This document shows, one piece after another, positions 1 to 32,873 of a DNA stretch of 64,000 bases. The notes under the pieces were generated by a model. It was not told the DNA's origin. It saw nothing but the letters and a program-made list of their open reading frames with translations, and ran no database searches. Every line of letters begins with the position of its first letter. Position 1 is the first letter of the stretch. A program made the translations under genes and the position numbers. The DNA comes from Astropecten irregularis (taxonomy: Eukaryota > Echinodermata > Asteroidea > Paxillosida > Astropectinidae). The stretch is taken from NCBI GenBank assembly GCA_963971285.1, contig OZ020255.1, forward strand, positions 248,001 through 312,000, read 5' to 3'.

Positions 1-351
1 AGATTTTATAGGTAAGCTATTTTGTCTTATGCTGGGTCATAATTTGCATAACTTTAGGATTCTTGTAAAGAATTGAAATTTCCCTGCTCTTAAACACAAC
101 GCAGCTCAAAAACCAAACAATCAACCATTCAACTTTCAAGTCTGACTTGGTTCTTATCATTTATTGTCAACAGAATAATTTGCCTAATTTACAATAAAAC
201 CATACATATTAATTCTCACAAACCATGCTTAAGATTCTTACAACACGTTCAGCAAATTTACAAGAAAATCCTTTTTTGTCCACAAGGTATTTTTTAATAT
301 AATCATCAAATAACCACAAGGGAAACTGACTGAATTTTTAAAGTCATTAAA

Positions 352-560
352 AAGTGAACAAAGAAAAATTGACTGGAGCGTGATTCGAACTGACGACCTC
401 CTGAATACCGTACAGGTGCTCTACCAACTGAGCCATCCAGCCCTACGTTGGTGGTATCCCTAATACAATAGTCAATTATCTTTGTTCACACCTGTACCGT
501 ATTCAGGAGGTTGCCCGTTCGAATCCCGCTCCAGTCAATTTGTATTTGTTCACTTTTCAA
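352..560. repeat. tRNA-derived SINE, foldback pair
   Basis: The left half is a minus-strand copy of a tRNA-like sequence. Its reverse complement carries an A box like TGGCTCAGTTGG and a B box like GTTCGAATC. The right half is a plus-strand copy ending in the family tail tttgttcacttttcaatg. The same family recurs at 9514-9691, 35378-35455 and in intron 2 of transporter copies 2 to 4. It is a retroposon rather than a working tRNA gene, because the anticodon arm is malformed. Confidence 0.8.
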
Positions 561-1960
561 TGTATTTTTTTAAATTATAACAAAAGCAAACACTATTGTA
601 AAATAATATTTTTAAAACAATATAAACGAAATGAAACAAAATAAAAATAAAATTCTTGCAGTTAGGAAGGCTTGACGTTTTGATGATGTAAACACTGGGC
701 CTTCCTAACTCTGAGCATTTGATATATTTCAGGTCATTATTTTGATTAATGAGCAGTTTCCAGTGCTCAGTTAATTACTTTGAAATAAAAATATCATTTT
801 AGAATGAAAGATTAACATTTCAGAAATAAAAAATCCAGCTAGACTCAAAACGTCAGGCCCTCCTAACTCCAAGCAAAAAAAACAAAACACCAATAACATT
901 TCTGATTTGTAGTCACTGACATGTATATTTATACATTTTTAGTTTTTTTTTTAATCTCTACTTCACCATTGATAATTTTTTTTACTTTCTCAGTAGTTTT
1001 TGTCTTCACAAATTGAACTTGAATATCATCACGGTCAATTACAGATTTATACAATCAATGCATATCATTATTACATGTGTTAACTGTGCAGTATTATAAT
1101 TTGTCATTTGGCAATCTGTACTGACAAATACAAACTAAATTTTCTCTTGATTCTCGAATGATTCATTCCACCAAGTCGGGGCATGAGTTGCGGTGGTTTC
1201 TGTCTTATATTTGAAATCAATCTACATCTTAACATGCTTAAAGCCCACAGATGCAACTTTAATCAGAAATCTGTTCACCCCAATAAACAGACATTTTCAG
1301 ATATTTTTTGTATAATCCATCCTCAAAACGATTGGGAATTCACTACTGAAAACAATGAATTTTGCAACATTTCATTTTTGACATTGCTGCATATTTATCA
1401 TGATTGTACATTCCACGATTATATTAACATAACAAATGACACATCATTGCAAAGAGGAATAATGACGCTTTCCAATGATACCAGTTTCATCGTTCATAGA
1501 TCAGTAACAAAAAAAGATATCATCCCTCAAACTTGAGTTGCAGAACTTGTTTTGAGGAGTTTAGTAATTAAGAGCTGTAGTTTGGGAGTAGAGGATAGTA
1601 GATATACAGGTTTACTGATTGATCATGAGTATCATCACATATCATGTCCCATCAATATAATGGAATGACTCATACTATTGATACACAAACTTACTATTTT
1701 GTCTTGAAAATGTTAAAAAGTTTCTATGGTGCATATTTTGCTTAGTACATGTACATAAAATCAATGTGATTATTTAACAGTGCTGAATAACTAGCTGCAT
1801 TTTGCTTGTATACATGCACAAAATGAATCCAAATACAATAGTTAATAGACACAGAAATACATTTGAAACAGCAATAATGAGATAAATGACACGAGTCTGT
1901 TATAGTTTGCACTACTGTATGCTCGACTGATATTGAATAAGATACACACTGTACACAATC
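561..1960. other. gene-free AT-rich stretch
   Basis: I see no supportable exon here. A 117-codon open frame at 1183-1536 resembles nothing I know and has AT-driven composition. Two short copies of a recurrent motif (core cctaactcc) lie at about 672-715 and 846-874. The rest shows no structure I can name. Confidence 0.5.
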
Positions 1961-2215
1961 AGGGGCCCATTTCATAGAGCTGCTTAAGCACAAAATTTGC
2001 TTTTTAAAAGCATGAAATATCTTTCTTGGTCAAACAGGATTACCAACCAAATTGTCTTGTGATGTTTACTGCTTTTTGGCTTGTATTCGGTTATTGCTTG
2101 CAGAGCATAACACTCACAAGGAGTTTTGGCTGGCATACTGATTTTATATACCTAGGTTTTTAAGGTGATTATGCAAATTTTGGTGCTTAATCAGCTCTAT
2201 GAAAATGACCCCTGG
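1961..2215. repeat. MITE, 'TTAGCAC' family (divergent)
   Basis: The left end reads ggggcccatttcatagagctg and the right end is its approximate inverse before 'gacccctgg'. The word GCTTAAGCAC recurs inside both ends. It is related to elements at 9166, 15476, 32308, 45001, 48829, 52803, 56779 and 60760. No coding capacity is visible. Confidence 0.7.
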
Positions 2216-2591
2216 TCTAAATTCAGTCACCTCTAAATATAAAACAACACTGTAAACAATTTTCATCATACTTTTAAAGTCATATTATCTTTTTGTCTCT
2301 TTTTTTTTGCACTCAAAACAACAAATACTTGTTCCCTAGAAAATACATGTAGTTCAAATGATGTAGGTGTTCTGCACAGAGAGCATGAACTATTTTTGAT
2401 TGATTTTCTTTTATAAATTACACATCACATTTAATATTTAAACAAATAGGCTCTGAAATAATGGGTTTTTTTATGATCACTTCTATTTCTAACTAAGTTC
2501 TGACAGAACTTACTCTGTTTACACTGAAACTGATTCCAAGTTATTTCCATCATTGTTATTAAGATTTTTTTCATTGGGTTGATAGAATTAT

Positions 2592-2908
2592 TTAAAGGTA
2601 CAGTACAGGATTGGTAACATACGCAAACAGAAATATTCACAGATTTACGTATAACTTTCAGGATATTAAGATGGTGCTAGCAGAAACATACTGTTGAAAT
2701 ATTTCCGCCTGAAATGGTGTATTTATCCAGAAATTAGTAAAAGAAAGACCGAAAACATTGATTCTGGTTTTCGCTATTTTCTTGTGACTCAGATGTCCGA
2801 TTTAGCTCAAATTTTCACAGGCCTGTTTATTATTTCATGTACATGTTTGATCAGACAAAGTGTGAGTGCTGTTCAGTGACCTTTACCAATCATGTACTAT
2901 ATTTTTAA
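2592..2908 (+). repeat. TTAA MITE, family B
   Basis: It begins TTAA-AGGTACAGTACAGG and ends with the degenerate inverse before a second TTAA. The inner left half (…cacagatttac…gtatttatccag…) is shared with family A. The right half (…cagatgtccgatt…) is B-specific. Other copies are at 2916-3260, 18671-19036 and 41290-41610. Confidence 0.8.
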
Positions 2909-2915
2909 AATCAGC

Positions 2916-3260
2916 TTAAAGGGACGGTACAGAATTGGTAAGACAAAATACACTTCATGATCACAGATTCTCATAAAACTTACACAGTATAATGGTGATG
3001 ATAGGAGAAAACATGCCATGAAATGTTTTTGTCTGAAATGCCATATTCGTTGAGAAATAATGAAACTATTTTCCGATCGGAATATAAATCGCTTTGAAGC
3101 GTTTTATTCAGGGTTTTCACTATTTTCTCGTGACCCAGATGGCTGATTGACCTCAAACTTCTACAGGTTTGTCAGTTAAGGTATATGATGGATTACATAA
3201 TGTGCTTTCACTGTCAGCAACGGTTTTGTCGCATAAACCAGTTCTGTACCATCCCTTTAA
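2916..3260 (+). repeat. TTAA MITE, family B
   Basis: It is bounded by TTAA at both ends. The left end TTAA-AGGGACGGTACAG is inverted at the right as CTGTACCATCCCT-TTAA. It lies 7 bp from the preceding copy, so two members of one family sit side by side. Confidence 0.85.
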
Positions 3261-3398
3261 GTTACCCTACACTAAGGTATATTTAAATGAAGAAGTTTCA
3301 AGAGTCTGTTTTTCAGGACTATCTGGTTTCTTAGACGGCTGAATAATGTCATGCCATCCTACTGTACTAGGTGTGTTATTATGTACATATGGGATCAG

Positions 3399-3657
3399 CA
3401 GTGGCGTTACTTGGGTGGGGCAACAGGGGCAAGTGCCCCGGGCGTCACTTTTTAGGGGCCACAAAAACCGCAAAGGCAAAAAGGGAAGCTGTACTATTGA
3501 AGTTATTGGAAATCTAATCCAATGGAGTTTGAACAAAGAAAGAAAACTATTAATTTCACATCGTCTGATTTTCTTTTTTCATTGGCATCAGAAGTTGAAA
3601 TTAGGGATGAAATTTTAGCGCTTGCTTTGGGCGCAGTTTCCCCTAGTTACGCCACTG
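3399..3657. repeat. DNA-transposon remnant with CAGTGGCGTTAC ends
   Basis: The left end 'cagtggcgttacttgggt' is matched by 'cccctagttacgccactg' at the right end, giving imperfect terminal inverted repeats. A diverged relative lies at about 28028-28273. GC-homopolymer-bearing relatives may lie near 40163 and 62545. It is non-autonomous; the ORFs overlapping it are not genes. Confidence 0.7.
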
Positions 3658-4289
3658 TAGATCAGATAGACTCTTCAGCACAATTCTATTATCCAATAGT
3701 CTCATGCTTTCCGCTTTCACCATATTTTCTACAAATTCTAAACCACTGCTCGGAAAGTTACTTTTGATTTGTAATGCAAGCCTTTGTTTACATGCAAATT
3801 CGAATTTGCATATTTATTAGCAAAGTGTGATGTCATCAAAAACAATTGAATATCATGATGTCACTTCAACCATAAAATTCTGTACAAAGAAATAATGCAT
3901 TGTACGTATTACAATTTGGAAATCAATGTTGATATGAAAAATGACATTATGGAAATAATGAAAAAATGAAACAGTTAAGTTGCTGTAACTTAAGTGATGA
4001 ATTTACAGCACATGACCTGGTTTTGACTGATAAACTTCCCTCTTTGTTTTTGTGTCATAATTAATTAATAACATGTTATGCATACTGTGCATGATCTATG
4101 AAATGTTAAATGTATATTAATACACAGCTTCATGTAATGATTTGCTAGAGTGAAATCAGTTCATCAAAAGGTTTTATGTATGATTAGGACATGAATATTT
4201 GATTAAGGCAAAGGTGCACGTAGCATGTCATTGGTAAAGGCTAATTTTATCACCCAAAAAAGAAAAGTAGTTTATATAGATATCTGCTT
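3658..4289. other. gene-free AT-rich stretch
   Basis: This is the region downstream of the fibrinogen-related gene, which runs on the minus strand. I found no exon, repeat end or clear polyadenylation signal. Confidence 0.5.
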
Positions 4290-4317
4290 AACGCATGGCC
4301 CTCCTAATTTCCAAGCA

Positions 4318-5328
4318 TTAAGAACCTGATTCACGCAATTTCATACTACATGTTTTCATGGAATACTTTGGTATCCAACTGTTCCAACGAAGACCATCAC
4401 GGGTGTCAGTGTTCTCATATGGGATGTACTTACCATTCAGGTGGGAATATCCACACTCTTTGAACCACCAGGCCCCTTCAAACGTTTCTGCACAGTTCTC
4501 AGGTGACTTGATATCATTATCTTTATCCTTAGTTGTAAAGTCCGTACCTGTGTAACTACCAAGGGAGTCCCCAGCAGTGCTTTGTTGATCATAGTCACCA
4601 GTATTTAGAGTGTAGCGATTCGAAAATATTTTGAAATCCTTGTACTTTGCCCATGCTGTGTTATCTTGCCAGTCCTCCAATTCAACTCGTAGCTCCCATG
4701 GTCCGCGAGATACATCTGAGGTCAGAGTCACTAAGTTATCATTGCCAAGCCAGAACTCACCGGTCAGATTACCAAAGCCAGACTGGTACTCGGCCCAGTC
4801 ACGGTAGAAATCCACGCTGCCGTCCTGCCGTCTCTGAATGACAGTCCAACCTCCGCTGTCCTGTTCCATATCACAGTAGACCTGGATGGCAGTATTACAA
4901 AGTCCACTTGGGTAGATTGTGTAGATGCCACTTGTACGACACTCAGCATCGAAGAGCATCTTGCAACTTCTTTTGAGTTTAAAAGGATCGTCAGGCAGTG
5001 ATAGCAGAGGTGTATCTCCCTCTGTATCAAAGTACGTGCTCTCTTGAGCTGCTACAAAGTCACTTACATGTTCCTTTCGTGTCCCATTGTTCAACTCACA
5101 CCATTTATCACAATCAAAGAAGTTAAATGACTTGCAAGTTTTATCCATGCTGCATTCTCTACCACATATGACATGAGAGTGTACATGTTTGTGGGTATAT
5201 GTAGACCATTTCAACGCTGTGTTTTTAGCAGCATGAAACTTCAGCGTGGGTGGATTAAACAGATTGTCACATCCAATCACACATACAGCCAGTCCTAAGA
5301 ATAGGAGACCATAAATAGATTTCCCCAT
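4318..5328 (-). CDS. secreted fibrinogen-related (FReD) protein, intronless
   Basis: This is a single open frame of 336 codons. I chose the ATG at 5328 over one 16 codons upstream because it gives a clean signal peptide (MGKSIYGLLFLGLAVCVIGC). Residues ~20-100 are a small Cys-rich PAN/apple-like module. Residues ~120-334 are a fibrinogen C-terminal domain. Family hallmarks are all visible: GGWTVIQRRQDGSVDF, EFWLGND, a calcium-site-like DKDND before NCA, WWFKECGYSHLNG, and WNSW near the end. Proteins of this class (ficolin, tenascin and FREP-like) are secreted and bind acetylated sugars or other ligands, often in innate immunity; the ligand here is unknown. The lack of introns is unusual for the family and suggests a retrocopy or intron loss. 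It is opposite in orientation to UBR3 and probably sits in one of its introns. Confidence 0.93.
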   Translation of the reverse strand: MGKSIYGLLFLGLAVCVIGCDNLFNPPTLKFHAAKNTALKWSTYTHKHVHSHVICGRECSMDKTCKSFNFFDCDKWCELNNGTRKEHVSDFVAAQESTYFDTEGDTPLLSLPDDPFKLKRSCKMLFDAECRTSGIYTIYPSGLCNTAIQVYCDMEQDSGGWTVIQRRQDGSVDFYRDWAEYQSGFGNLTGEFWLGNDNLVTLTSDVSRGPWELRVELEDWQDNTAWAKYKDFKIFSNRYTLNTGDYDQQSTAGDSLGSYTGTDFTTKDKDNDIKSPENCAETFEGAWWFKECGYSHLNGKYIPYENTDTRDGLRWNSWIPKYSMKTCSMKLRESGS

Positions 5329-5400
5329 TGTGAAATTAGAACTGTAGGTTTTTTTTCTGTGGACAAGTTGTAACACTTGTCATTTAGCCTTTGAGAAAGA

Positions 5401-5442
5401 TCCTGCTAAGATCGAAACACGTCAGGCCCTCCTAACTCTAAG
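5401..5442 (+). repeat. recurrent short motif flanking the FReD gene
   Basis: The core is gtcaggccctcctaactc, preceded by gatcctgctaagatcgaaac. A variant lies at 4290-4316 in the same orientation, touching the FReD stop codon, so the gene is bracketed. Further copies are at ~672-715, 846-874, 21752-21796 and 38501-38530. The nature of the motif is unknown; it may be the end of a mobile element. Confidence 0.5.
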
Positions 5443-5944
5443 TTGTAACTCTGTTAGAATGCAGAATGCTGACCGATGAAGTGTTGCTTTTATTAATCAC
5501 ATACGTGTACAGGTACACAGAGACAAGTCAGTTATTGTGATTCTATGTAGAGTTGAAACAAAAGATTGGCGATTGTCTTAACAGTTGATTTGAGTGTAGA
5601 GAGCCGTGCTTCTAACGAAGTATGAAGACCCTGCAAGCACATTGTAGATGCACAGTCTCTTATACAAATTGCTTCCTAGCTATATCTATGGGGCTGCTGA
5701 TATACTCAACCCGTGCAGCCGTATATCGTGTCTTACTCTGATTGGTTAATTATGCCTCCATATATTCTCTTATATTCAATGTCACTGTTCCATATGCATG
5801 CACTGATTGGTTTATATTTTTACATCACTATCCATAGTAACAACTCTTTGACATTCCATTGGTCAGCTAATAAAATACACTGTGTGCAGAACCACAATTG
5901 ACTTCAGTCAAATGGGATATTAAGGGCGTTTACGAAACGTAGGC
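5443..5944. other. gene-free stretch upstream of the FReD gene
   Basis: This should contain the FReD promoter, given its minus-strand orientation. I cannot point to a convincing TATA box or other element. Confidence 0.4.
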
Positions 5945-6055
5945 TCAGGCTCAGGCCCAGGCTACTTCTCTGACATGTCTGACATCTATATGCCGAAAAT
6001 ATAGGTTGTGGTTTTTCATTGGAGCTGAAGCTTTGTTTTCCTTTTCAAACCAGTG
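5945..6055 (-). repeat. MITE J (hexamer-ended), truncated
   Basis: It opens with a few copies of ggctca, then continues into the conserved internal block (…gaaaatataggttgtgg…, …caaaccag…). This block is shared with copies at 17393, 21960, 26228, 30378, 31604, 31798 and 39488. Confidence 0.7.
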
Positions 6056-6701
6056 ATTCTACAGTAGACCTAGCAATCAACTTGCTCAATACCATCATGA
6101 TAAATTCATTGCCAATTTTTAAAAGAAGATTCAGAAAGAATCAATTGTATGCATTATATGTAAATTTCATCAATAGTGATGCACACAGACCTGTCAGTGT
6201 CACTGTGGTATCTGTTCAGATCATTGTTACCTTCAGAAATGAAGAGAAAGCCTTTTTGTTATTGTGGCTTTGATGAACCTGATTTAAAATAAGCCAAGCT
6301 ACATTGTATTAAATTGAGGCAAAATTCTCAATAAAGCACTTAATGATACTGTTAACCTTGTACAGGGTTTCTCCTGATAACTTATTGCTTTCTTTCAAAA
6401 TAATAACTTATTGATTTCTCAATAAAGCCTGGGACAGTAACAAAACCTGTTGCCATGACAGCAATTAGAGAAAATCAATTCTTCTTTATATCATATCTAG
6501 CCTTCAAAGCTAAATGCCATTGCATCAGGTAAAATACTGCATGCATTATATACTGAACCACTAGAAACGTAGACGATAGGTCCATTCAATTTACTGACCC
6601 TATCTGTGACATTTGTGACATGTGACTACTTTTAGGTTATGACAACAAGAGCGACACTCAAGTCAGAAACTTTGTACCAAATTGTGTTGAATTTGATTAA
6701 T
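6056..6701. other. gene-free stretch
   Basis: An 84-codon open frame at 6019-6273 starts inside MITE J and matches no family I recognise. I do not call it. Nothing else is visible. Confidence 0.45.
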
Positions 6702-7046
6702 TTAAAGGTAATATCATACTTTGGTTTTTGTCAAAGAAATGCAGATTCATGGGCAAAAATATCAAGGTAGACACAAACAATTTCAGTCCCATACGGTGCC
6801 TACGTTTTGAGAAAACAGTGAAATACGGCCACAGTATTTCTCTTTTCTTTTCTCTTTTATTTTTGATATTTAAAAATAATTTTGGTAACTGGTTTTACTC
6901 TTTTCTGGATAAATACTGCATTTCAGGCTGAAAATTGTTTACATCACGTTTCTACCATCATCACCATCTTTATACCCTGTAAGTTATAGGTAAATCGGTG
7001 AAAATTTCTGTTTTGGTGTCTTACCAAAGTATGATACTACCTTTAA
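6702..7046 (+). repeat. TTAA MITE, family A
   Basis: The ends are TTAA-AGGTAATATCATAC and GTATGATACTACCT-TTAA. Other copies are at 8361-8691, 30969-31333, 32874-33231, 35608-35960 and 44500-44800. The right TTAA is shared with the next element. Confidence 0.85.
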
Positions 7047-7426
7047 AGGCATTGCATACGTTTGGTAATGACTCTGAAAATTTATGGCAATAAAAACTTA
7101 CTTGGCGAGAAGTACAGCTGCTTTGGATAGTATAATGCATATTGTGAAACGTTAAATTCGAAGTACCGCGGTTATGGAAAAATATGTCACTTTTTATCTC
7201 CAAAAATTATGAATCTGAGAAGCGTTATGGCCGTAACGCTTCTCAGCTATTGACTAACTGTTATCTGGCGTGAAATAACCGCTCTAGTTTGTCGCCAAAA
7301 TCTCACAAACGCTACCACCTTTTGAATTGAAACTTTCACAGGTTAGTTTTATGGTATATATATACAATTACATTGGTTTGAAACAAACAATAGGCTCAAA
7401 TTACCAAACGTATGCAATGCCTTTAA
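7043..7426 (+). repeat. TTAA MITE, family I
   Basis: The ends are TTAA-AGGCATTGCATACG and CGTATGCAATGCCT-TTAA, a perfect 14-bp inverted repeat. An internal palindrome (gagaagcgtta…taacgcttctc, ~7217-7246) is also visible. It abuts family A directly, with a single TTAA between them. Confidence 0.85.
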
Positions 7427-8213
7427 GTCATGATGGATATTTATAGCCAGTGTATTCAATGACAGCATAGAACGTGTCATATTTGGTATCTTGACCAGTT
7501 AAAACATTTACATTTCTAATTTGTACTGTCTGACCAGTGTAGGATTGAGCTATGAGTCTTGAATGATGTCCCTGTACACAAAGACCTAACCTTTCCATGA
7601 CTAGTTTATTACAAACAAGGAATCGTGAAAAATCAACGCTTGGAAAATCATGTACATTGAGAAGCCTGTTAAGTAATGGGGCTTTGCTTTGAATGGTCAG
7701 ACAATAATTGGTAGTTAATGGAGAATACTGGTAATAATAACTCTGACCTCATTCACTACTTGCTCAACTCGACCAGCACCCCCCCCCCCCCAACCATAAA
7801 ATAATAAACAAAAAGAACTCTGCGTCATGGCACTGTACTTGTACATATACACCGACAAGTGTATGAGGCACGTAATCATATACCCCCTATTGTTCCTCTT
7901 GTGTTTGGACTTTAACTTTTTGGCAGCAGCTCCATTGGTTTTGTACATGGTTTCCAATCGTGGACCTTTTCGCATTCATGAACCCCATTGTCCCTCTTAT
8001 TAGTCCACAGTTTGAATGGCCATACAATCTCATGTATACTCCATTCCTCCCCAGAAAAATGCAAAATTGATTCCTAAAAACTTCCCAAACGCTAAATTGT
8101 GGAAATTCCCAACATTGAATTTATTGTGTTAAAATTTGGTTGAGCCTTTCATAAGATATTATCATATTAATTAATTATTCTTTGTTTGATGTTTGTTTTT
8201 CATTTCATCACAG
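7427..8213. other. gene-free stretch before the first UBR3 exon
   Basis: Probably the tail of a UBR3 intron. A C homopolymer lies at ~7780-7790. No exon in phase with the exon at 8214 was found. Confidence 0.45.
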
Positions 8214-29415
<21,202 letters not shown>

Positions 29416-29432
<17 letters not shown>

Positions 29433-29595
29433 GCGGCCAATCACTGAGCGGCCAATCACTGAGCAGCCAATCACTGAGCGGCCAATCACTGAGCAGCCAA
29501 TCACTGAGCGGCCAATCACTGAGCGGCCAATCACTGAGCAGCCAATCACTGAGCGGCCAATCACTGAGCAGCCAATCACTGAGCGGCCAATCACT
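29416..29595 (+). repeat. 15-bp minisatellite carrying the UBR3 stop codon
   Basis: Exactly 12 units of gagcggccaatcact (or gagcagcc…). In the UBR3 frame the junction of units 1 and 2 reads CAC TGA, so the gene stops at 29430-29432 and the same stop recurs every 15 bases. Confidence 0.9.
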
Positions 29596-29968
29596 GAGCT
29601 GAGTACCGGGCACTCTCATCGCTACAGTCTCACCTCCAATCAATCAATCAATCGGTCAGTCAATCTGGAAGTCAGTCAGTCAATCAGCTGATCATTTGAT
29701 TGATTGATTGATTGATTGATGTGTAATCAGTATATTGATGATATTGATGAGTGGATTATCATAAATGGATTACTAGCCAAAGTTATGTGTGATTTCCATG
29801 TATAGTAAATACATCCTATAACCCAGTCACAAGCAATGCACAGCGTGTGAAGTGATTACATTTTCTTTGTAAGCGAGATTTGTTTTTCTGTACTTAGTAA
29901 TTTTATCATGGTTTTTGCATTTCTGTGATATTAGTTACTGGTCATCTTTGTTTTGATAAAAATGTACA

Positions 29969-29974
29969 AATAAA
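29969..29974 (+). terminator. candidate polyadenylation signal for UBR3
   Basis: AATAAA, 537 bases after the stop codon. An inverted TCAA/TTGA repeat lies between (~29637-29720). This is the first canonical signal I noticed downstream. Confidence 0.5.
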
Positions 29975-30377
29975 CCTAACAAATGACTATTATATAACAT
30001 GTGCAATTGATATAGACACATGTGACTGTGTATAGAGTTTTTAGTTGGTTGTTGATTTTCGTATGGAACTAACGTGTCAATGTTTTATCAATGACATGAA
30101 AATATGAAATTATATTTCCCAGTCGTGAAAAAGAAACACATGTGGGATATTTATTTAACACAATGCATTACATCCAAGTGTGTTGCATGAAAACTTAATT
30201 CCTAAAGTCTGTGTACAAAGTTAGCAGCATTTTTAGTTGAACTAAAAAATCAAGGGAGGAGACGAGAAAGCCCCGCCCCCATCCATATCCTGCGGCTCCG
30301 CCCCCAATTGGAGTGAGAACTGCAAATACTTAATGAAGATTGATTTGCTCATATTTGAATAGAGTGGTATATGACTA

Positions 30378-30450
30378 GGGCCTTTTTTCAAAGCTCGGCT
30401 CCAACTTCAGCTCCGGCTCCGGCTCCGGCTCCGGCTCTGGCTCCGGCTCT

Positions 30451-30486
<36 letters not shown>

Positions 30487-30681
30487 TTTCGTGCATCCAT
30501 TTGAAAGTAACCAGCATTTTAAAATAGAAGCTTCTGGCTACGGCTTAGTAGTATAATACATACTCTGTTTTGAACTGGAACAGGAAAACTGAGCTTTTGC
30601 TTCAATGGAAAAACCACAATCTATCTTTTCAGCATTTGGATGACGGAGCCTGAGCCGGAGCCGAGATTTGAGAAAGGCCCT
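30378..30681. repeat. MITE J, near complete
   Basis: The left end is agggccttttttcaaagctc followed by ~14 ggctcc/ggctct hexamers. The right end is gcctgagccggagccgag followed by atttgagaaaggccct. The internal block is as in the other copies. Confidence 0.85.
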
Positions 30682-30968
30682 AGGCTTGCCCAGATGTTGG
30701 GTTGCTGCAGTTCATCAAATACTGGCTGAATTGAAATTCCCTGTTTTACCTGTGTACATTGTCACTTCAGCTTGTATTAATCTTTGATTTAAACTTTTCG
30801 TAATTTATTTGCACACCAGTTACTTAATACACAGAAATTGTCTATTTCCTAAAAGCAAATCGCTGGTAGCCGTGTTTTTATGTTATGATATGAGCCTGTG
30901 ATTGGTTCTTGCCACTCTGTACTTAACCAATCTTAATAAGTTAAACATGAATTAGGTCTAAACTTCCC

Positions 30969-31333
30969 TTAAAGGTAGTATCATACTTTGGTAGCATACC
31001 GAAACAGAAGTCTTCACAGATTTACCTATGACTTTCAGGGTATGAAGGTGGTGATAGTTGAAACATACTGTTAATTTTTTTCTCCCTCATATACTGTATT
31101 TATCCAGAAAAGAGTAAAACTAGTGACACCAAATATTTTTTATCTTTTGAAGATCAAAAATAAAAGAGAAAAGACTTCAGAAATACGGTGGCCGTTTTTC
31201 ACTGTTTTCTCAAAAATTTGCCACCGTATGGGACTATAATTTCCACAGATGAATGTTACTGTATCTTCCTTGATATTTTTGCCCATGAATCTGAATTTCT
31301 TTGACAAAAACCAAAGTATGATATTACCTTTAA
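30969..31333 (+). repeat. TTAA MITE, family A
   Basis: The left end is TTAA-AGGTAGTATCATAC and the right end is GTATGATATTACCT-TTAA. Confidence 0.85.
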
Positions 31334-31603
31334 AAGTATATGGATTGTTTGCAGTTTTGATTTGAATAATTAGTGAGGATTTTCAGTCATTATATAAACC
31401 CATCTTGGCCCGCATAGTGGAATGGATTTGTGTATATATGTATGATAAATACAAATGAGCAAGTGAGGTGGTAATAATGACAGAATAGACATGCGCCGTG
31501 ACCTTACAAGTAAGGGTCATCTGTGATATATTAATGACCTTCAATGCACTGTTTACTTAGTTGTTACATTACACCATACTGTAACTAACTACAAACTTGC
31601 CTA

Positions 31604-32022
31604 AAAAGGCCCTTTTCCAAACCCCTGATTTAAGCTCCATCTTTTATATTATTTTAAAGTCAGAATTACCAAAATAGAGGTTTTCAGGTACAGTTTAGAC
31701 GTAAATACTCTGTTTTGAACAAGAAAAACAGACTTAAGCGAAACCACAACCAGTATTTTGAGCTTTGGGGCGAAGGGGACGAAGCCCTGGCGTGTTTCAT
31801 GAGCCTTTCTCAAAGCTCGGCTCAGGCTCAGGCTTCGTCTCTGTAATCATACTCTGAAAATATAGGTTGTGGGTTTTCATTAAAGCTGAAGCTCTGTTTT
31901 CCTTTTCAAACCAGAGAATCTACTTCCGAACCGCAGCCAAAAGCCTCTATTTTGATCCCCGAAATTTTAGAATGGATTCACGAAATGGAGCCGGAGCCGA
32001 GCTTTGAGAAATTGCCCTGGAC
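31604..32022. repeat. two adjacent MITE J copies
   Basis: The first (~31604-31795) has lost most hexamers. The second (~31798-32022) has ggctcaggctcaggctt at the left and gagccggagccgagctttga at the right. The two are joined nearly end to end. Confidence 0.75.
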
Positions 32023-32307
32023 TAAAATTTGGGAAAGGGCCTACTAAATAAAATACGTGTAGGTCCATAACGAATACAATGATATCATGTACGAGCATTA
32101 TATAGATTTGCATGGTATTTAAGGAGTACTTCAGTCAACATTTCAGGTCAACATTTTCATTCTTACGATAAAACAAAGATAGCAAATACGAGTCTACAGT
32201 CAATGTAAACGAATTCCTCTACTTACTGGAATATAAAAATCGAAATATTTCAGTTGCCAATGGTGTCATGAGTTTGGATATTGAACAAGGAATATGCAAA
32301 CAGATCT

Positions 32308-32526
32308 GGGGCCAATTTCATAGAGCTGCTTAAGCACCAAAATGTGCTTAAGCAGCAAAGCTCTTGCTAAGTAAAATCAGTATGCCAGCCAAAACCCCTT
32401 GTGAATGTTATGCTCAGCAAACAATGGTCAAATACAAGTCAAAAGCAGTAAACATCACATGAACGTTTGGTTTTGATCATGCTTAAGCAAATTGTGTGCT
32501 TAAGCAGCTCTATGAAACTGGCCCCT
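32308..32526. repeat. MITE, 'TTAAGCAC' variant family
   Basis: The ends are ggggccaatttcatagagct and agctctatgaaactggcccc, inverted, with inner gcttaagcac words. It is close to the copy at 1961-2215. Confidence 0.85.
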
Positions 32527-32873
32527 GCTTCAAATCTTGAAGCAATGAATTTCTGTGGAAAGCAGTAAATGTTGCAAAAATTCATCTAAACGTTACGTAA
32601 TCTAGCAATTCATGAACAGATACTCTATACATGTATTTATTATTACTCGGCTTGTTACGCATGCAGTTTAGTAGGATTTGGTTTCAACCAAATTATTACT
32701 TCATTTTGTGGTGATTGTTTTATATATAATATATATAATAAATATTCAAATGATAGTTTTATTGAGATAAGCTGTTTCAGTAGTGAATTTATTACCGATA
32801 TACAGTGTATCCCTTCGTGTGTGTAATATGCAAATGTCATATTATGACATTGCAAAGTAGGCCTAAACTACAC
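32527..32873. other. gene-free stretch
   Basis: AT-rich, with no feature recognised. Confidence 0.4.

Noticed and set aside
352-450. Possible tRNA gene on the minus strand
   Set aside because: The same sequence recurs many times with a common non-tRNA tail and in foldback form, so it is a SINE.
1183-1536. 117-codon open frame
   Set aside because: AT-rich, no recognisable motif, no splice or repeat context. Not enough to call a gene.
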